From Methanomassiliicoccaceae archaeon DOK (GTDB lineage Archaea; Thermoplasmatota; Thermoplasmata; Methanomassiliicoccales; Methanomethylophilaceae), in NCBI GenBank assembly GCA_009911715.1, contig CP047880.1:1488001-1552000 (forward strand): 64,000 nucleotides of DNA. Reading direction: 5' to 3'. The notes below the pieces were generated by a model that did not search any database, was not told where the DNA came from, and saw nothing but the letters and a program-made list of their open reading frames with translations. Numbering within the stretch: the first letter of the stretch is position 1; the number at the start of each line of letters is the position of its first letter. Made by a program: the position numbers and the translations under genes. Shown in pieces: positions 55,393 through 63,748 of this stretch.

Positions 55393-56824
55393 AGGTTCTT
55401 TTGAAAAACATATTGTTTTTGATAATGGAATTAACCACATATTTAGTGGAAACAATTCATGTGGAAAAACGACTCTGATTCGTTTTATTCTTCATGGCTT
55501 GGGCTTCGCCATACCAGATTTAAACCAACTGTCTATGGACCAATGCCATGTAAAGATGATTATAGAGTCTGGAACCCATACCATCCATACGTCACGGAAG
55601 GATCAATACATTACAGTAAAGCATGAGAGTGAGTCAAAATCGTACAGACTGCCTCGCCAGTCTAATGAAGTTCTCCAAGAACTATTTCAAACAGATAATG
55701 CCGGACTCCTCGAATGTATACTCGGAGCAATGTATATTGATCAAGATAAGGGCTGGTCGTTATTGAATCGTGGAAAAGTTATAGGAAAAAATATATTTGA
55801 CATTGATAAATTTCTATCCTCATTTACAAATGGTGATGTATACGCCCTTGTTGATAAAAGAAATGCTCTTTCAAATGAATTAAAAAGATACAAAAAATTA
55901 ATATCGCTTTTTGATAGACAAAGAACTTTAGAGAATTATTCGACAGATGGTGTTGACCTTAGAACCTTGGAGTCATTACAAATTCAACTTAGTTCAGAAA
56001 AGTCAATAATGTCGACATTAAAAAAAGAAGAGAATAGACTCAAACACTCTTTGGATGACAATAAGAGATTTCTAGATTTTGTGGATCAGATGAAACTTGT
56101 TTTATCGGTTGATAATAAAGAAATTCTCCTAACTCATGATATGATCGTCTCTTGTCCTGACAATTTAAGTTTAATTGATGCTCGTTTAAAAATAATTCAA
56201 TCCAGGATTGAAACATCAAAACAATTAATATTTAAATTAGAAGAAAAGATTGATTCATATATTAAAGAAAAACAGTCTGAAACTTTAATAGAATCATTTT
56301 CAGTGCTGCCAATTTCTAAAATCAACCTAGACCCAATAGAAATCCAATCCTCCATAGAAGTAATGGCCAAATCAGCCTCTGATTTAAACGATGAAATACG
56401 TCAAGCGATCAACAGTGATGATGCAATTCATATTTTAGATGAATTTATTATTCGTAATACAAAGACGCTGAAGGTCTACGAATATATAGAAAATAAAACC
56501 CCTCATTGTTTCATTAAGGATTTAAAAAAATATTCAGGAACTGATTATAAAAAAATCATCTTTGCGTACAGACTAGCATATAATTCCCTGATAGAAGAGA
56601 AAACGGGAATTGTTCTACCTATTATTGTAGATTCTCCAAAAAATGAAGTGGATAATGATAATTTGAATCTGATGATGGATCTTCTCAATAGATTCTACAG
56701 ACATCACCAAATAATCGTTGCTTCGATAGATGAAATTCCATACTCTGATACTATCATCGAATTGAAAACAGTAAAACGGTTGATTGATGAACCACGCCAA
56801 ACACATCAAGAAACAATAATATGA
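55364..56824 (+). CDS. SMC/ABC-type ATPase (LmuB-like)
   Basis: A 486-aa ATPase. Walker A GNNSCGKT (29-36), ABC-type signature YSGTD (390-394) and Walker B-like LPIIVDSP (419-426), with Ser where most ABC ATPases have the catalytic Glu; residues 160-330 are charged and probably coiled coil. This layout matches short SMC/Rad50-like defence ATPases. The TTG start at 55364 (or 55367) has AAGGAGG about 10 nt upstream, inside the nuclease gene. AT-rich like its partner. It is probably the sensor or DNA clamp controlling the nuclease, as in Lamassu; function not shown here. Confidence 0.75.
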   Translation: MLIKEIHLIEGSFEKHIVFDNGINHIFSGNNSCGKTTLIRFILHGLGFAIPDLNQLSMDQCHVKMIIESGTHTIHTSRKDQYITVKHESESKSYRLPRQSNEVLQELFQTDNAGLLECILGAMYIDQDKGWSLLNRGKVIGKNIFDIDKFLSSFTNGDVYALVDKRNALSNELKRYKKLISLFDRQRTLENYSTDGVDLRTLESLQIQLSSEKSIMSTLKKEENRLKHSLDDNKRFLDFVDQMKLVLSVDNKEILLTHDMIVSCPDNLSLIDARLKIIQSRIETSKQLIFKLEEKIDSYIKEKQSETLIESFSVLPISKINLDPIEIQSSIEVMAKSASDLNDEIRQAINSDDAIHILDEFIIRNTKTLKVYEYIENKTPHCFIKDLKKYSGTDYKKIIFAYRLAYNSLIEEKTGIVLPIIVDSPKNEVDNDNLNLMMDLLNRFYRHHQIIVASIDEIPYSDTIIELKTVKRLIDEPRQTHQETII

Positions 56825-56862
56825 TACAAGACCTTTAAAAATAAACCCTCAGACATGATAAT

Positions 56863-57057
56863 GTGAAGAAATCACCTGAACAAATCCATTACAATATGTC
56901 ACGTATCCGTTCAAAAGATACCAAGATAGAAGTAGAACTCAGAAAAGAACTTTGGTCCCGCGGACTTCGTTACCGTAAGAATGTCAACAATGTTCCGGGC
57001 AAACCTGACATCGCCTTCATCGGGAAGAAGAAAAAGGTCCAAACAACACTCGATTGA
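56863..57057 (+). pseudogene. vsr: truncated Vsr-type endonuclease
   Basis: A GTG start opens a 64-codon frame whose first 52 residues match the N-terminal half of very-short-patch repair endonucleases: MSRIRSKDTKIEVELRKELW, GLRYRKN and GKPDIAF (the Asp is the catalytic residue). It then runs into unrelated sequence (KKKKVQTTLD) and stops; the downstream GCFWH zinc/catalytic block is missing. AT-rich to about 57030, GC-rich beyond. It lies 38 bp after the ATPase gene, so it was once probably the third gene of that operon. Confidence 0.8.
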
Positions 57058-57622
57058 CGTTGCCCAGTTCCTTCCTTATCCGTTCCAGCTCCTTCTCCAA
57101 CGCCTTGCCGTTATCCCTGGTAGACTGGAACTCTGAAACCACTTCCAATCCATTCTCCACATCCCCCATATGGTTCAGCATCCAGTGGACAGCAGTCTTA
57201 ATCAGTTCCTGATTACTCGAGAACAGATTCGTTGACTCCACCGTTCTGAGGATCCTATCGTTGAGTCCCGTTGGGAAGCTCACCAGAACGCTGATATCCT
57301 GACCCTTCGGACTGCCCTCCTTCGACTTCCTGTAGGATTCCGTCTCGGGGAACATCCTCTCCCCCATCCTCTCGATGAAGAACATATCCTTGGCCTGGCG
57401 GGAAACGTCCACCGCCTCGATCTCAGTGATGACCGTCGCCGCCTCCCTGACAATGTGCGGAATGTACTGACGAACGGAGTCGATGACAAAATCCGGGCGT
57501 GAGGAGTGGGTGTCGCCGGCGTAGTCGTCAATCCTCTCAACGGTGTACTTCGGGAAACGCACCATGACCTGCTTGGTCCTCTTCCCATCGGAATCTGTTA
57601 CCTTTCCCTTTCCTTCCGCCAT
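57017..57622 (-). CDS. ribbon-helix-helix regulator with two RHH domains
   Basis: A 201-aa protein with two CopG/NikR-like segments: KQVMVRFPKYTVERIDDYAG (residues 17-36) and DISVLVSFPTGLNDRILRTVE (about 109-129), each a short strand plus helix. The C-terminal 40 residues are charged. The last residues (GPFSSSR) are encoded by the complement of the vsr fragment, so the reading frame now ends in foreign sequence. Divergent from the small gene at 57730, with repeated motifs between them, so autoregulation is likely. Confidence 0.72.
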   Translation of the reverse strand: MAEGKGKVTDSDGKRTKQVMVRFPKYTVERIDDYAGDTHSSRPDFVIDSVRQYIPHIVREAATVITEIEAVDVSRQAKDMFFIERMGERMFPETESYRKSKEGSPKGQDISVLVSFPTGLNDRILRTVESTNLFSSNQELIKTAVHWMLNHMGDVENGLEVVSEFQSTRDNGKALEKELERIRKELGNVNRVLFGPFSSSR

Positions 57623-57639
57623 TGAAAGTAATACTTTGA

Positions 57640-57709
57640 TTAGTGTTCATAAACAGTTGCTAAGTTTTCACTTACATACTTTTAAATTATGCTTAGTGTT
57701 TACTTACAT
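57640..57709. promoter_or_regulatory. repeated operator-like motifs
   Basis: The divergent promoter region holds two direct repeats of TT[C/T]ACTTACAT (57667-57677, 57699-57709; 32 bp apart, about three helical turns) and two of TTAGTGTT[C/T]A (57640-57649, 57693-57702). They are candidate sites for the RHH protein. A TATA-like CTTTTAAATTAT lies between. Confidence 0.5.
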
Positions 57710-57729
57710 CACAGAGGAGGTAAACATAC

Positions 57730-58044
57730 ATGCCTAACATGTCCGATCAGAGCCATGCCATGGTTCCCGTGTGTGCCGTGGCAGCGAAGTTAGCTGCGAC
57801 CGCCCAAACCGGTTTAGAGGAGGTGATAACAGGCCTCCGTCCGATCGACCGCGAGGCCGAACCCTTTCCGAAGATCCCCTACCACCAGTTCTCCCGTCTG
57901 ATAGACGTCTGCTGCATCGCCAACATCCTCCGCGAGTTCCCCATGAGCTCCCTCCGCGGGGACGAGATCGACCGCTTCCTCGAGCTCCAGTCCTTCTTCA
58001 TCCGCCTGGAGTCCCGCTGCCTCGACGAGGCGGGGTTCGAGTGA
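57730..58044 (+). CDS. small element protein of unknown function
   Basis: A 104-aa soluble protein, helix-rich, with PKIPYHQFSRLIDVCCIANIL in the middle and an acidic C-terminal helix. An excellent ribosome binding site (AGAGGAGGT) is 8 nt upstream of ATG 57730. It ends 4 nt before the integrase, so it is co-transcribed with it; its position suggests an excisionase or recombination accessory role, but no motif supports this. Confidence 0.6.
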   Translation: MPNMSDQSHAMVPVCAVAAKLAATAQTGLEEVITGLRPIDREAEPFPKIPYHQFSRLIDVCCIANILREFPMSSLRGDEIDRFLELQSFFIRLESRCLDEAGFE

Positions 58045-58048
58045 TCCC

Positions 58049-59014
58049 ATGGGCCGCTATCCGTTCCGCGAGTGCGTCAACGAGGTCATGCGCCAGTACA
58101 CGGGGAACCGTGCCGAATCGACCCTCGAGATCATGGAGAGACGCTACAACCGCATGGAGAAGGACCTGAATCTCCTGAGGTCCGAGGGCAGGATATCCAC
58201 GACCTCCCCCAAGCACCTGACCGTGGAGGACATCGCGGTCTACCACGAGTTCCTGAGGACCCGCCTTGTGAACGGAGGGCACGTCTGTAACGACTCCATC
58301 AAGAAGGACTTCATCGACCTGGACAAACTCTGTTCTTACTACGGGAACGGGTGCATCCATGACTACAAGGCCAGATGCCCGTCGCTGTCCTCCAGGAAGA
58401 GCTCCCACCGCCTTCCGGTGATGTCCGAGAAGGACCTCGACCGTATTCTGGAGATCGCCTCCGAGGTCCCCGACAACGACTTCTGGGGGCTTCGCGCGTT
58501 CGCCCTCTTCGCGCTCTACGCGGGGGCAGGTCTCCGCACCGTGGAGATGGTTCATGCCAAGGCGGAGAACATCATTATTGAGGACGAATGCGCCACCATA
58601 TTCCTGGATCACGTGAAGGGCAACGACACCTACGGCGAGCCGAGAACCGTGTTCATAATCCCGAAGTTCGTCCCCGCCATTGAGCGCTACCTCCGCATAC
58701 GCCGGCAGTACCTGGACCTGTGCGGTGCCGAGTGCGAATACGTGTTCTTCTCCCACAAGCGCTTCGAGATCCTCACCGACAAGTCCATCCGCCAAATCCG
58801 CGGGAACGTTGAGAAAGCGTGCGGTATGAGATTCGATGGCCGCATGTGCCGTCGCACCTACGGGCAGTACCTCAAGGACAAGGGGGTCTCCATCGAGAAC
58901 GTCAGCGTGAACATGGGCCACAGCTCCACCAAGACCACCGAGCGCTACTACGCCCGCCAGAGGTCCGAGAGGGCCATCCGCGAGACCAAGAATTCGTTCA
59001 TTGACGGAGAGTGA
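58049..59014 (+). CDS. int: tyrosine recombinase / integrase
   Basis: A 321-aa site-specific recombinase. An N-terminal SAM-like core-binding domain (residues 1-115) precedes the catalytic domain: Arg I in AGAGLRTVEM (about 165-174), a lysine in HVKGND, box II CRRTYGQYL, NMGHSSTKTT with the conserved His, and the nucleophile in ERYYARQ. The first position of the usual HxxR motif is Arg here (RMCR). It lies 50 bp from attR and is the probable integration enzyme of the element. Confidence 0.9.
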   Translation: MGRYPFRECVNEVMRQYTGNRAESTLEIMERRYNRMEKDLNLLRSEGRISTTSPKHLTVEDIAVYHEFLRTRLVNGGHVCNDSIKKDFIDLDKLCSYYGNGCIHDYKARCPSLSSRKSSHRLPVMSEKDLDRILEIASEVPDNDFWGLRAFALFALYAGAGLRTVEMVHAKAENIIIEDECATIFLDHVKGNDTYGEPRTVFIIPKFVPAIERYLRIRRQYLDLCGAECEYVFFSHKRFEILTDKSIRQIRGNVEKACGMRFDGRMCRRTYGQYLKDKGVSIENVSVNMGHSSTKTTERYYARQRSERAIRETKNSFIDGE

Positions 59015-59064
59015 CGGATTGGGCCTGTTATCGTTACCGTCTGGATGCGAAAAGGTTTGGTGCA

Positions 59065-59079
59065 CCCCTCTCCACGCCA
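59065..59079 (+). repeat. attR (tRNA-Ser 3' end copy)
   Basis: CCCCTCTCCACGCCA, identical to the last 15 nt of tRNA-Ser (52453-52467). No tRNA sequence precedes it, so it is the distal boundary of the element. The rest of 59015-59192 has no gene; a TATA-like GATTTTATCT near 59158 serves the next gene. Confidence 0.88.
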
Positions 59080-59192
59080 TACATTTCTTATCGAGATTAT
59101 CGAGTCCCCTCTGCACTGTCCTTTCCGACAACAGTCGGGATACTCTGGAACCCACTGTCGATTTTATCTTGATAGACCAACATGGACCCTGC

Positions 59193-59672
59193 ATGATTGA
59201 CCTCGAGTTCGTCGGACCGGATGAGGCGGAGACGGTCTCGGAGATCGCATATCCACTGTTCTACGAGGTCTACGGATACGAACCGGAGGATGTGGTCCGG
59301 GAGTTCCTGGAAGACAACCAGTCCCCTGATGCGATAAGGAGACATATGTCCGAGGGCATCCGCTACGCCTTCATAATGTACGACGGCGAGCGTGCGGGCT
59401 ACGTGGCATTCGGTATCGCCGGGGAAAGCATGGTCCTCAGCAAGCTCTATCTGTTCGGGGAGTTCCGCGGAATGGGGATCGGCACCCTGATCCTGCACAT
59501 GGTCGAGGATCTGGCCCGGTCCGAGGGCATATCCGCCGTCCGGCTTGACGTGAACGTCGAGAACTCCGGCGCACTGCGCCTGTACGAGAGATCGGGGTAC
59601 GTCGCGAAGGGGAGGATGGGACTCCACAACAGACGCCTCGTCATGGAGAAGCGTCTGGATACGGACCTCTGA
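59193..59672 (+). CDS. GNAT-family N-acetyltransferase
   Basis: A 159-aa acetyltransferase. The acetyl-CoA loop is in FRGMGIGTLIL (about residues 92-102), followed by VRLDVNVENSGALRLYERSGYVAKG, the typical GNAT C-terminal pattern. Start ATG 59193; the frame extends upstream to 59001 but that part crosses attR and is not conserved-looking. The substrate is unknown. First chromosomal gene after the element. Confidence 0.85.
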   Translation: MIDLEFVGPDEAETVSEIAYPLFYEVYGYEPEDVVREFLEDNQSPDAIRRHMSEGIRYAFIMYDGERAGYVAFGIAGESMVLSKLYLFGEFRGMGIGTLILHMVEDLARSEGISAVRLDVNVENSGALRLYERSGYVAKGRMGLHNRRLVMEKRLDTDL

Positions 59673-59734
59673 GATCATGCAGGCATCGGTGAAGTTTCCG
59701 CCGTTTTTTTATGGAGGGAAGGCCTGGCTTGAGC

Positions 59735-61642
59735 ATGGACGGCAGGACTCTGGGCGGCAAGACGGCCATGTTCCTCATCATAGGGCTCTTCATGGTCGTG
59801 TTCCTGGCCCTTTTCGGGACCTCGTACGCGGTGGTCGGCGTGACCGTCGCATCGGCCGCCATGATCATGCTGTCCAAGGATCTGTCGGTGAGACCCTTCT
59901 CCAACCTGTGCAGCATCATGGTCTTCATGGTCCTGATGGGCGTGGGCGCGTTCCTAGCGTCCCTGGACCCCTACCTGGGCCTCCTGATGAACTTCATCGT
60001 TGTGTTCCTGGTGGTCTTCCTGTCCATGCAGGACCTGAAGTCGCCGATGCACTTCCCGATGCTGCTGTTCTACGTGACGATGGTCACGACCCCCATCACC
60101 ATATCCGAGATGCCGGACCGTCTCCTGGTCCTTGCCGTGAGCGCCGTGTTCATCGTCGGACTGAACGTGGTCATGAACAGGGGGAGCCGCAGCAGGACCA
60201 GCCACAACGGGATCGTGGCGATGTGCGAGGAGATACGCAGGTGCTCGGAGGCTGTGCTCCGCGGAGAGTCCCCCGACCACTCCGAGATCGACAGGCTCGC
60301 GGCCGACCTGAACCGCAACATGTACGACAGGCTGAAGAGCCACTTCTTCACGACGCCCAACGACCGCACTGTTCTTGACCTGGCGGTGTCCCTGGCTGAC
60401 CTGGGCCGCGTGGTGTGCAGGGGCGACTGGTCCGAGGACTCCCTGAGGAACCTCGGGTCCGTCCTTGATGCTGTCGTCTCCCACGAGAGAGGAGAGTGCG
60501 GCGCATCGGATGTCAGGGGCGCGGTGGAGTCATACCTCGCCTCCAACCCCGGGGCTGCCGGCGGGACCGACCTCATCCTGAGGGACATACACAGGGAGCT
60601 GGCCTACCTCGAGTCCGGCGGGGACGACAGCACGTACGGGTCGGAGAGGGGCCGCGACATCGGCACCGTCGTCAAGGCCCTGAGGGAGGAGGCCCGCCGC
60701 GACTCCGCCAGATTCACCTTCGCGGTTCGCATGGGCCTCATCTTCGCGATGGTCGCCTTCGCCTGGGAGTACTGGGGCTGGGAGAACGCGCAGGTGCTGC
60801 TCTACACAGTCATCGCACTGATAGTGCCCTATGTGGAGGACTCCTGGAAGATGTCCGTCATGCGTTTCAGCGGAACCGTGCTCGGAGTCCTGGTGTTCGC
60901 AGTCGCGGTGATCGCCACCGGCGACAACAGCATCGCCCTGACGGCCGTGGGTGTGGTGGCCGCCTACGTCTACGTGCTCCTGGACGACGGACGCTACGAC
61001 AGGAAGATGTTCCTGTTCACGCTGCTGGTCATGATAGTCTCGTCCCTGACGGCCGACACCCCCGAATCCGGGATGGTCACGGACCGTGTGATGTTCACCG
61101 CCGCGGGGATCATGGTGGCCACCATCGCCAACCGCGTCGTCCTCCCGTACAGGGTCAGGGACGAGAACGTGGAGCTCTCCGTGAGGTCGGTACGCATCAG
61201 CCTGGAGAGGATCCACAACATACGCGATGCCCTGGATGGCAGAAAGGACCCCGAGGAGGAGGCGGGACTCACGGTGCTCTCGGCCAGCATCTCCCAGAAG
61301 ATGATGCTCAACGCGGACAGGGAGTCCGACCCCCTCGCCCGCAAGTTCCTGATGAGACAGGACTCCCTGTCCATCCAGTGCTCCTCGCTCTACAAGGCCA
61401 TCCCCCAGCTGTCCGAGGATGGCAGGAGGGCGGTGGCGGACGTCATGTCGGACGACCCGGACTCGGATACTGCGAGAGGCGTGGCGGAAACCGACGGCCT
61501 CGAACCGTTCGACATGGAATGCGTCCGCAGGGCGGAGGCGGTCATGGCCACCTACAGGAAGAACCGCCGTATGATGATGGACATGATTGTCGAAGGCTAC
61601 CTCAAGGACGGCCCGGTCGCATCCCTCAGGGTCCGACCGTGA
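59735..61642 (+). CDS. FUSC/aromatic-acid-exporter-like membrane protein
   Basis: A 635-aa protein with the twofold layout of FUSC transporters: about five to six helices at residues 10-140, a cytosolic domain (140-300), a second helix cluster (315-455) with the family-like RMGLIFAMVAFAWEYW, and a cytosolic C-terminal domain. Such proteins export aromatic or other organic acids; the substrate is unknown. I start at ATG 59735 because TTTTTTTAT sits about 27 nt upstream, implying a leaderless mRNA; ATG 59711 is the in-frame alternative. Confidence 0.8.
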   Translation: MDGRTLGGKTAMFLIIGLFMVVFLALFGTSYAVVGVTVASAAMIMLSKDLSVRPFSNLCSIMVFMVLMGVGAFLASLDPYLGLLMNFIVVFLVVFLSMQDLKSPMHFPMLLFYVTMVTTPITISEMPDRLLVLAVSAVFIVGLNVVMNRGSRSRTSHNGIVAMCEEIRRCSEAVLRGESPDHSEIDRLAADLNRNMYDRLKSHFFTTPNDRTVLDLAVSLADLGRVVCRGDWSEDSLRNLGSVLDAVVSHERGECGASDVRGAVESYLASNPGAAGGTDLILRDIHRELAYLESGGDDSTYGSERGRDIGTVVKALREEARRDSARFTFAVRMGLIFAMVAFAWEYWGWENAQVLLYTVIALIVPYVEDSWKMSVMRFSGTVLGVLVFAVAVIATGDNSIALTAVGVVAAYVYVLLDDGRYDRKMFLFTLLVMIVSSLTADTPESGMVTDRVMFTAAGIMVATIANRVVLPYRVRDENVELSVRSVRISLERIHNIRDALDGRKDPEEEAGLTVLSASISQKMMLNADRESDPLARKFLMRQDSLSIQCSSLYKAIPQLSEDGRRAVADVMSDDPDSDTARGVAETDGLEPFDMECVRRAEAVMATYRKNRRMMMDMIVEGYLKDGPVASLRVRP

Positions 61643-61675
61643 TAGTTGTAAGTACGGATGATGCGATTCGGGTGC

Positions 61676-62320
61676 ATGAAATTCCTCGTCATCACCGACC
61701 TGCACCAGAACGAATCCATGATCGACCGTTTCAACGCGGAGATCGAGAGGAGCGGGGCCGAGTTCGTCGTGTTCCTCGGCGACGTGACCGATTTCGGAAC
61801 CGGGGAGCAGGCCGCGGAGATCATATCCAAGATCAAGTCCAGGGTCTACGTCATCCCCGGCAACTGCGACCCGCTGGACCTGCCCGAGAAGATCAGGGAT
61901 GTAGCGGTCGACATGCACGGCAACTCCGCAGCGATGGGCGGATACAGACTGGTCGGCCTCGGGGGCTCCAACATCACCATATTCCACACCGCCTTCGAAC
62001 TGGAGGAGGATGACCTGTACGAAGGTCTGAGGAAGAACGCTTGCGAGGGCATGATCCTCATGACCCATGCCCCGTCGTTCGGCATCCTCGACGAGATCCC
62101 CTCCGGAGCGCATGTGGGAAGTCCCGCGGTCAAGAGGATCGTCGATGAGTTCCATCCCATCCTGGCTCTCTCCGGGCACATCCACGAGGCCATCGGATGC
62201 AAAGTCGTCGACGGCACCACATTCGTCAACCCCGGACCGGCGAAGGAGGGATACTGCGCCGTAGTCGACATCTCCGACGGAAAGGTCGAGGTTGAGATGC
62301 TCGGCCCGGCATCCGCATGA
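61676..62320 (+). CDS. calcineurin-like metallophosphoesterase
   Basis: A 214-aa phosphoesterase. Metal-binding motifs occur in order: TDLHQN (residues 8-13), GDVTD, GNCD, THAPSFG and SGHIHE, then FVNPGPA at the C-terminus, as in small archaeal phosphodiesterases. Start ATG 61676 (MKFLVITDL); an in-frame ATG at 61658 is less likely. It starts 33 nt after the FUSC gene. The substrate is unknown. Confidence 0.87.
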   Translation: MKFLVITDLHQNESMIDRFNAEIERSGAEFVVFLGDVTDFGTGEQAAEIISKIKSRVYVIPGNCDPLDLPEKIRDVAVDMHGNSAAMGGYRLVGLGGSNITIFHTAFELEEDDLYEGLRKNACEGMILMTHAPSFGILDEIPSGAHVGSPAVKRIVDEFHPILALSGHIHEAIGCKVVDGTTFVNPGPAKEGYCAVVDISDGKVEVEMLGPASA

Positions 62321-62398
62321 GAGTTGTCCCGGGGAGATGCCCCGGGTCCCCCACGCTTAACTTTAAATATGGAACCATGATTAGCCTGCTTGATTACA

Positions 62399-62779
62399 AT
62401 GGCACTTTGGCAGGGTAAATCCAACAGGAAGCCCACAGGCGGCAGGCTCGTCGCCAACCAGGGCAAGAGGAAGTTCGAGATCGGCAGAGAGAAGCAGTTC
62501 ACCAGAATCGGTGAGCAGAGCCTCAAGCAGTATCGCGGAGCCGGCGGAAGTGTCAAGGTTGGAATGCTCAGCGCCCAGTACGCCAATGTGGTCGATAAGA
62601 AGACCAACACAGTCAAGAAAGTCAAAATCCTGACTGTGAAGTCCAACCCGGCTGACCCCAACTACGTTCAGCGTAACATCATGAACAAAGGGGCGACCAT
62701 CACTACCGAGATCGGCGACGCCATCGTCACGTCCAGGCCTGGACAGGATGGCGCCATCAATGCTGTTCTGCTTGAGTAA
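62399..62779 (+). CDS. rps8e: 30S ribosomal protein S8e (eS8)
   Basis: Archaeal/eukaryotic small-subunit protein eS8 (126 aa). The N-terminal MALWQGKSNRKPTGGRL and the C-terminal NYVQRNIMNKGATI are diagnostic. Start ATG 62399; the preceding in-frame TTG is unlikely. A TATA-like CTTTAAATATG (about 62360) gives a short leader. Monocistronic, followed by a hairpin. Confidence 0.96.
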   Translation: MALWQGKSNRKPTGGRLVANQGKRKFEIGREKQFTRIGEQSLKQYRGAGGSVKVGMLSAQYANVVDKKTNTVKKVKILTVKSNPADPNYVQRNIMNKGATITTEIGDAIVTSRPGQDGAINAVLLE

Positions 62780-62799
62780 TCGAATCCATTAAACCCCTT

Positions 62800-62820
62800 A
62801 CCGGCCCCCGTGGGCCCGGT
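62800..62820 (+). terminator. S8e terminator hairpin
   Basis: Stem ACCGG-CCC / GGG-CCGGT with one C-C mismatch and a 3-nt loop, 20 nt after the stop. Confidence 0.5.
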
Positions 62821-62874
62821 TCTCATATTATCCTCACGAGTTCGTGTTCATCAGCTCGCAGGACTCTCCATGAT

Positions 62875-63612
62875 TCAATCCTGATGGTTCTCACGATACA
62901 ACTCCGGCAGCATCCCGTCAAGACAGGCGTACTGACGATAGCATACCTCTGCGAGACCCATCATTCTCCGCTCGTTCAGAAGGAGCAGACGAAGCAACAG
63001 GTTTCCGTTGTTGCGGCCTATCCAGAATCTCGCGTTGAACAGACTGCCGTATTCCGTAGGGTACACAGAGTAGACGAAGTCCGAGTAGAGGAACTTGCCC
63101 TTGCGGGCCATCATGTGACCGCATACCAGCAACGGGTCCCCTGCCTCCTCGATGTCCTTCTCCGTGAAGCCGAATTGGTCCGGCATGACCAGATCTATCC
63201 TGAACGGCAAGAAGAAATCGCCGACCGCCTGGTTCGGATAGAGCGTGACGGGACGGAAGGACGGAACATCCTGCGCCATGAAAAAATCGCGGTCGTCCTC
63301 GGAGTACGTGATCTCGAAGTTCGCCTCGGGCAGCCAGGCACGGAAGCGTTCGACATCCTGCGGGAACCACCATAGCCACCACACGAGCATGTCCCGTGTC
63401 ACTCCGTGCATGGGACAAGACACGGAGACCATGAAGGAACCGTCGACAAACTCCCCGACACCGTTCTCGAATCTCAGCTTGGGATCTGTGATGACTCTTC
63501 CACGCTCTTCGAACGGGACCATGGTGACCCTGTGATTCCTGAACGATTCGATGACTTCGGGGGGCACCGGCGGGATGTCTCTGACCTTCAGTCTCCTGAG
63601 AGTGGCATCCAT
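62875..63612 (-). CDS. PhlG-like (DAPG hydrolase family) protein
   Basis: A 245-aa soluble protein resembling the 2,4-diacetylphloroglucinol hydrolase family: FMVSVSCPMHGVTRDMLVWWLWWFPQ near residues 60-85 corresponds to the family GVTxEMxxWWxxWHP block. Other segments are FLPFRIDLVMPDQFGFTEKDI and GHMMARKGKFLYSDFVY. Candidate metal ligands are the histidines and acids around these blocks, though the usual WHP histidine appears as WFP. Start ATG 63612; the frame upstream is not coding. The substrate is unknown. Confidence 0.6.
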   Translation of the reverse strand: MDATLRRLKVRDIPPVPPEVIESFRNHRVTMVPFEERGRVITDPKLRFENGVGEFVDGSFMVSVSCPMHGVTRDMLVWWLWWFPQDVERFRAWLPEANFEITYSEDDRDFFMAQDVPSFRPVTLYPNQAVGDFFLPFRIDLVMPDQFGFTEKDIEEAGDPLLVCGHMMARKGKFLYSDFVYSVYPTEYGSLFNARFWIGRNNGNLLLRLLLLNERRMMGLAEVCYRQYACLDGMLPELYRENHQD

Positions 63613-63748
63613 GGTTCGGATATTGATGCATAGTATAAAATGTACACTTCGGAACACTTGGAGGCGCATCTCAGTTTCCGAGCCGTGAGGCAAAGTCCCC
63701 GAACCACAGTCGCCAAGTAATAAATATCGAAGAGCGAATGAGTGGGAC

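Larger units (their letters stand above)
52453..59079 (+). mobile_element. integrated plasmid/virus-like element in tRNA-Ser
   Basis: A 6.6-kb element bounded by 15-bp direct repeats of the tRNA-Ser 3' end. It carries an HUH replication initiator at the left, a tyrosine recombinase 50 bp from the right repeat, and between them a DUF1648 membrane protein, an AT-rich cargo cassette (nuclease, SMC-like ATPase, vsr fragment), a ribbon-helix-helix regulator and a small protein. The backbone has host-like GC content; the cassette does not. It looks complete enough to excise, but nothing here shows that it does. Confidence 0.88.

Noticed and set aside
55364-56824. ATPase as a restriction-modification or DNA phosphorothioation component
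   Set aside because: The VDSP-type Walker B resembles DndD-like ATPases, but no DndA/B/C/E, methyltransferase or specificity subunit is present; the nuclease-coupled SMC interpretation fits the neighbours better.
59001-59192. Upstream extension of the GNAT reading frame
   Set aside because: The extra 64 codons span the integrase stop and attR and do not resemble GNAT sequence; ATG 59193 is preferred.
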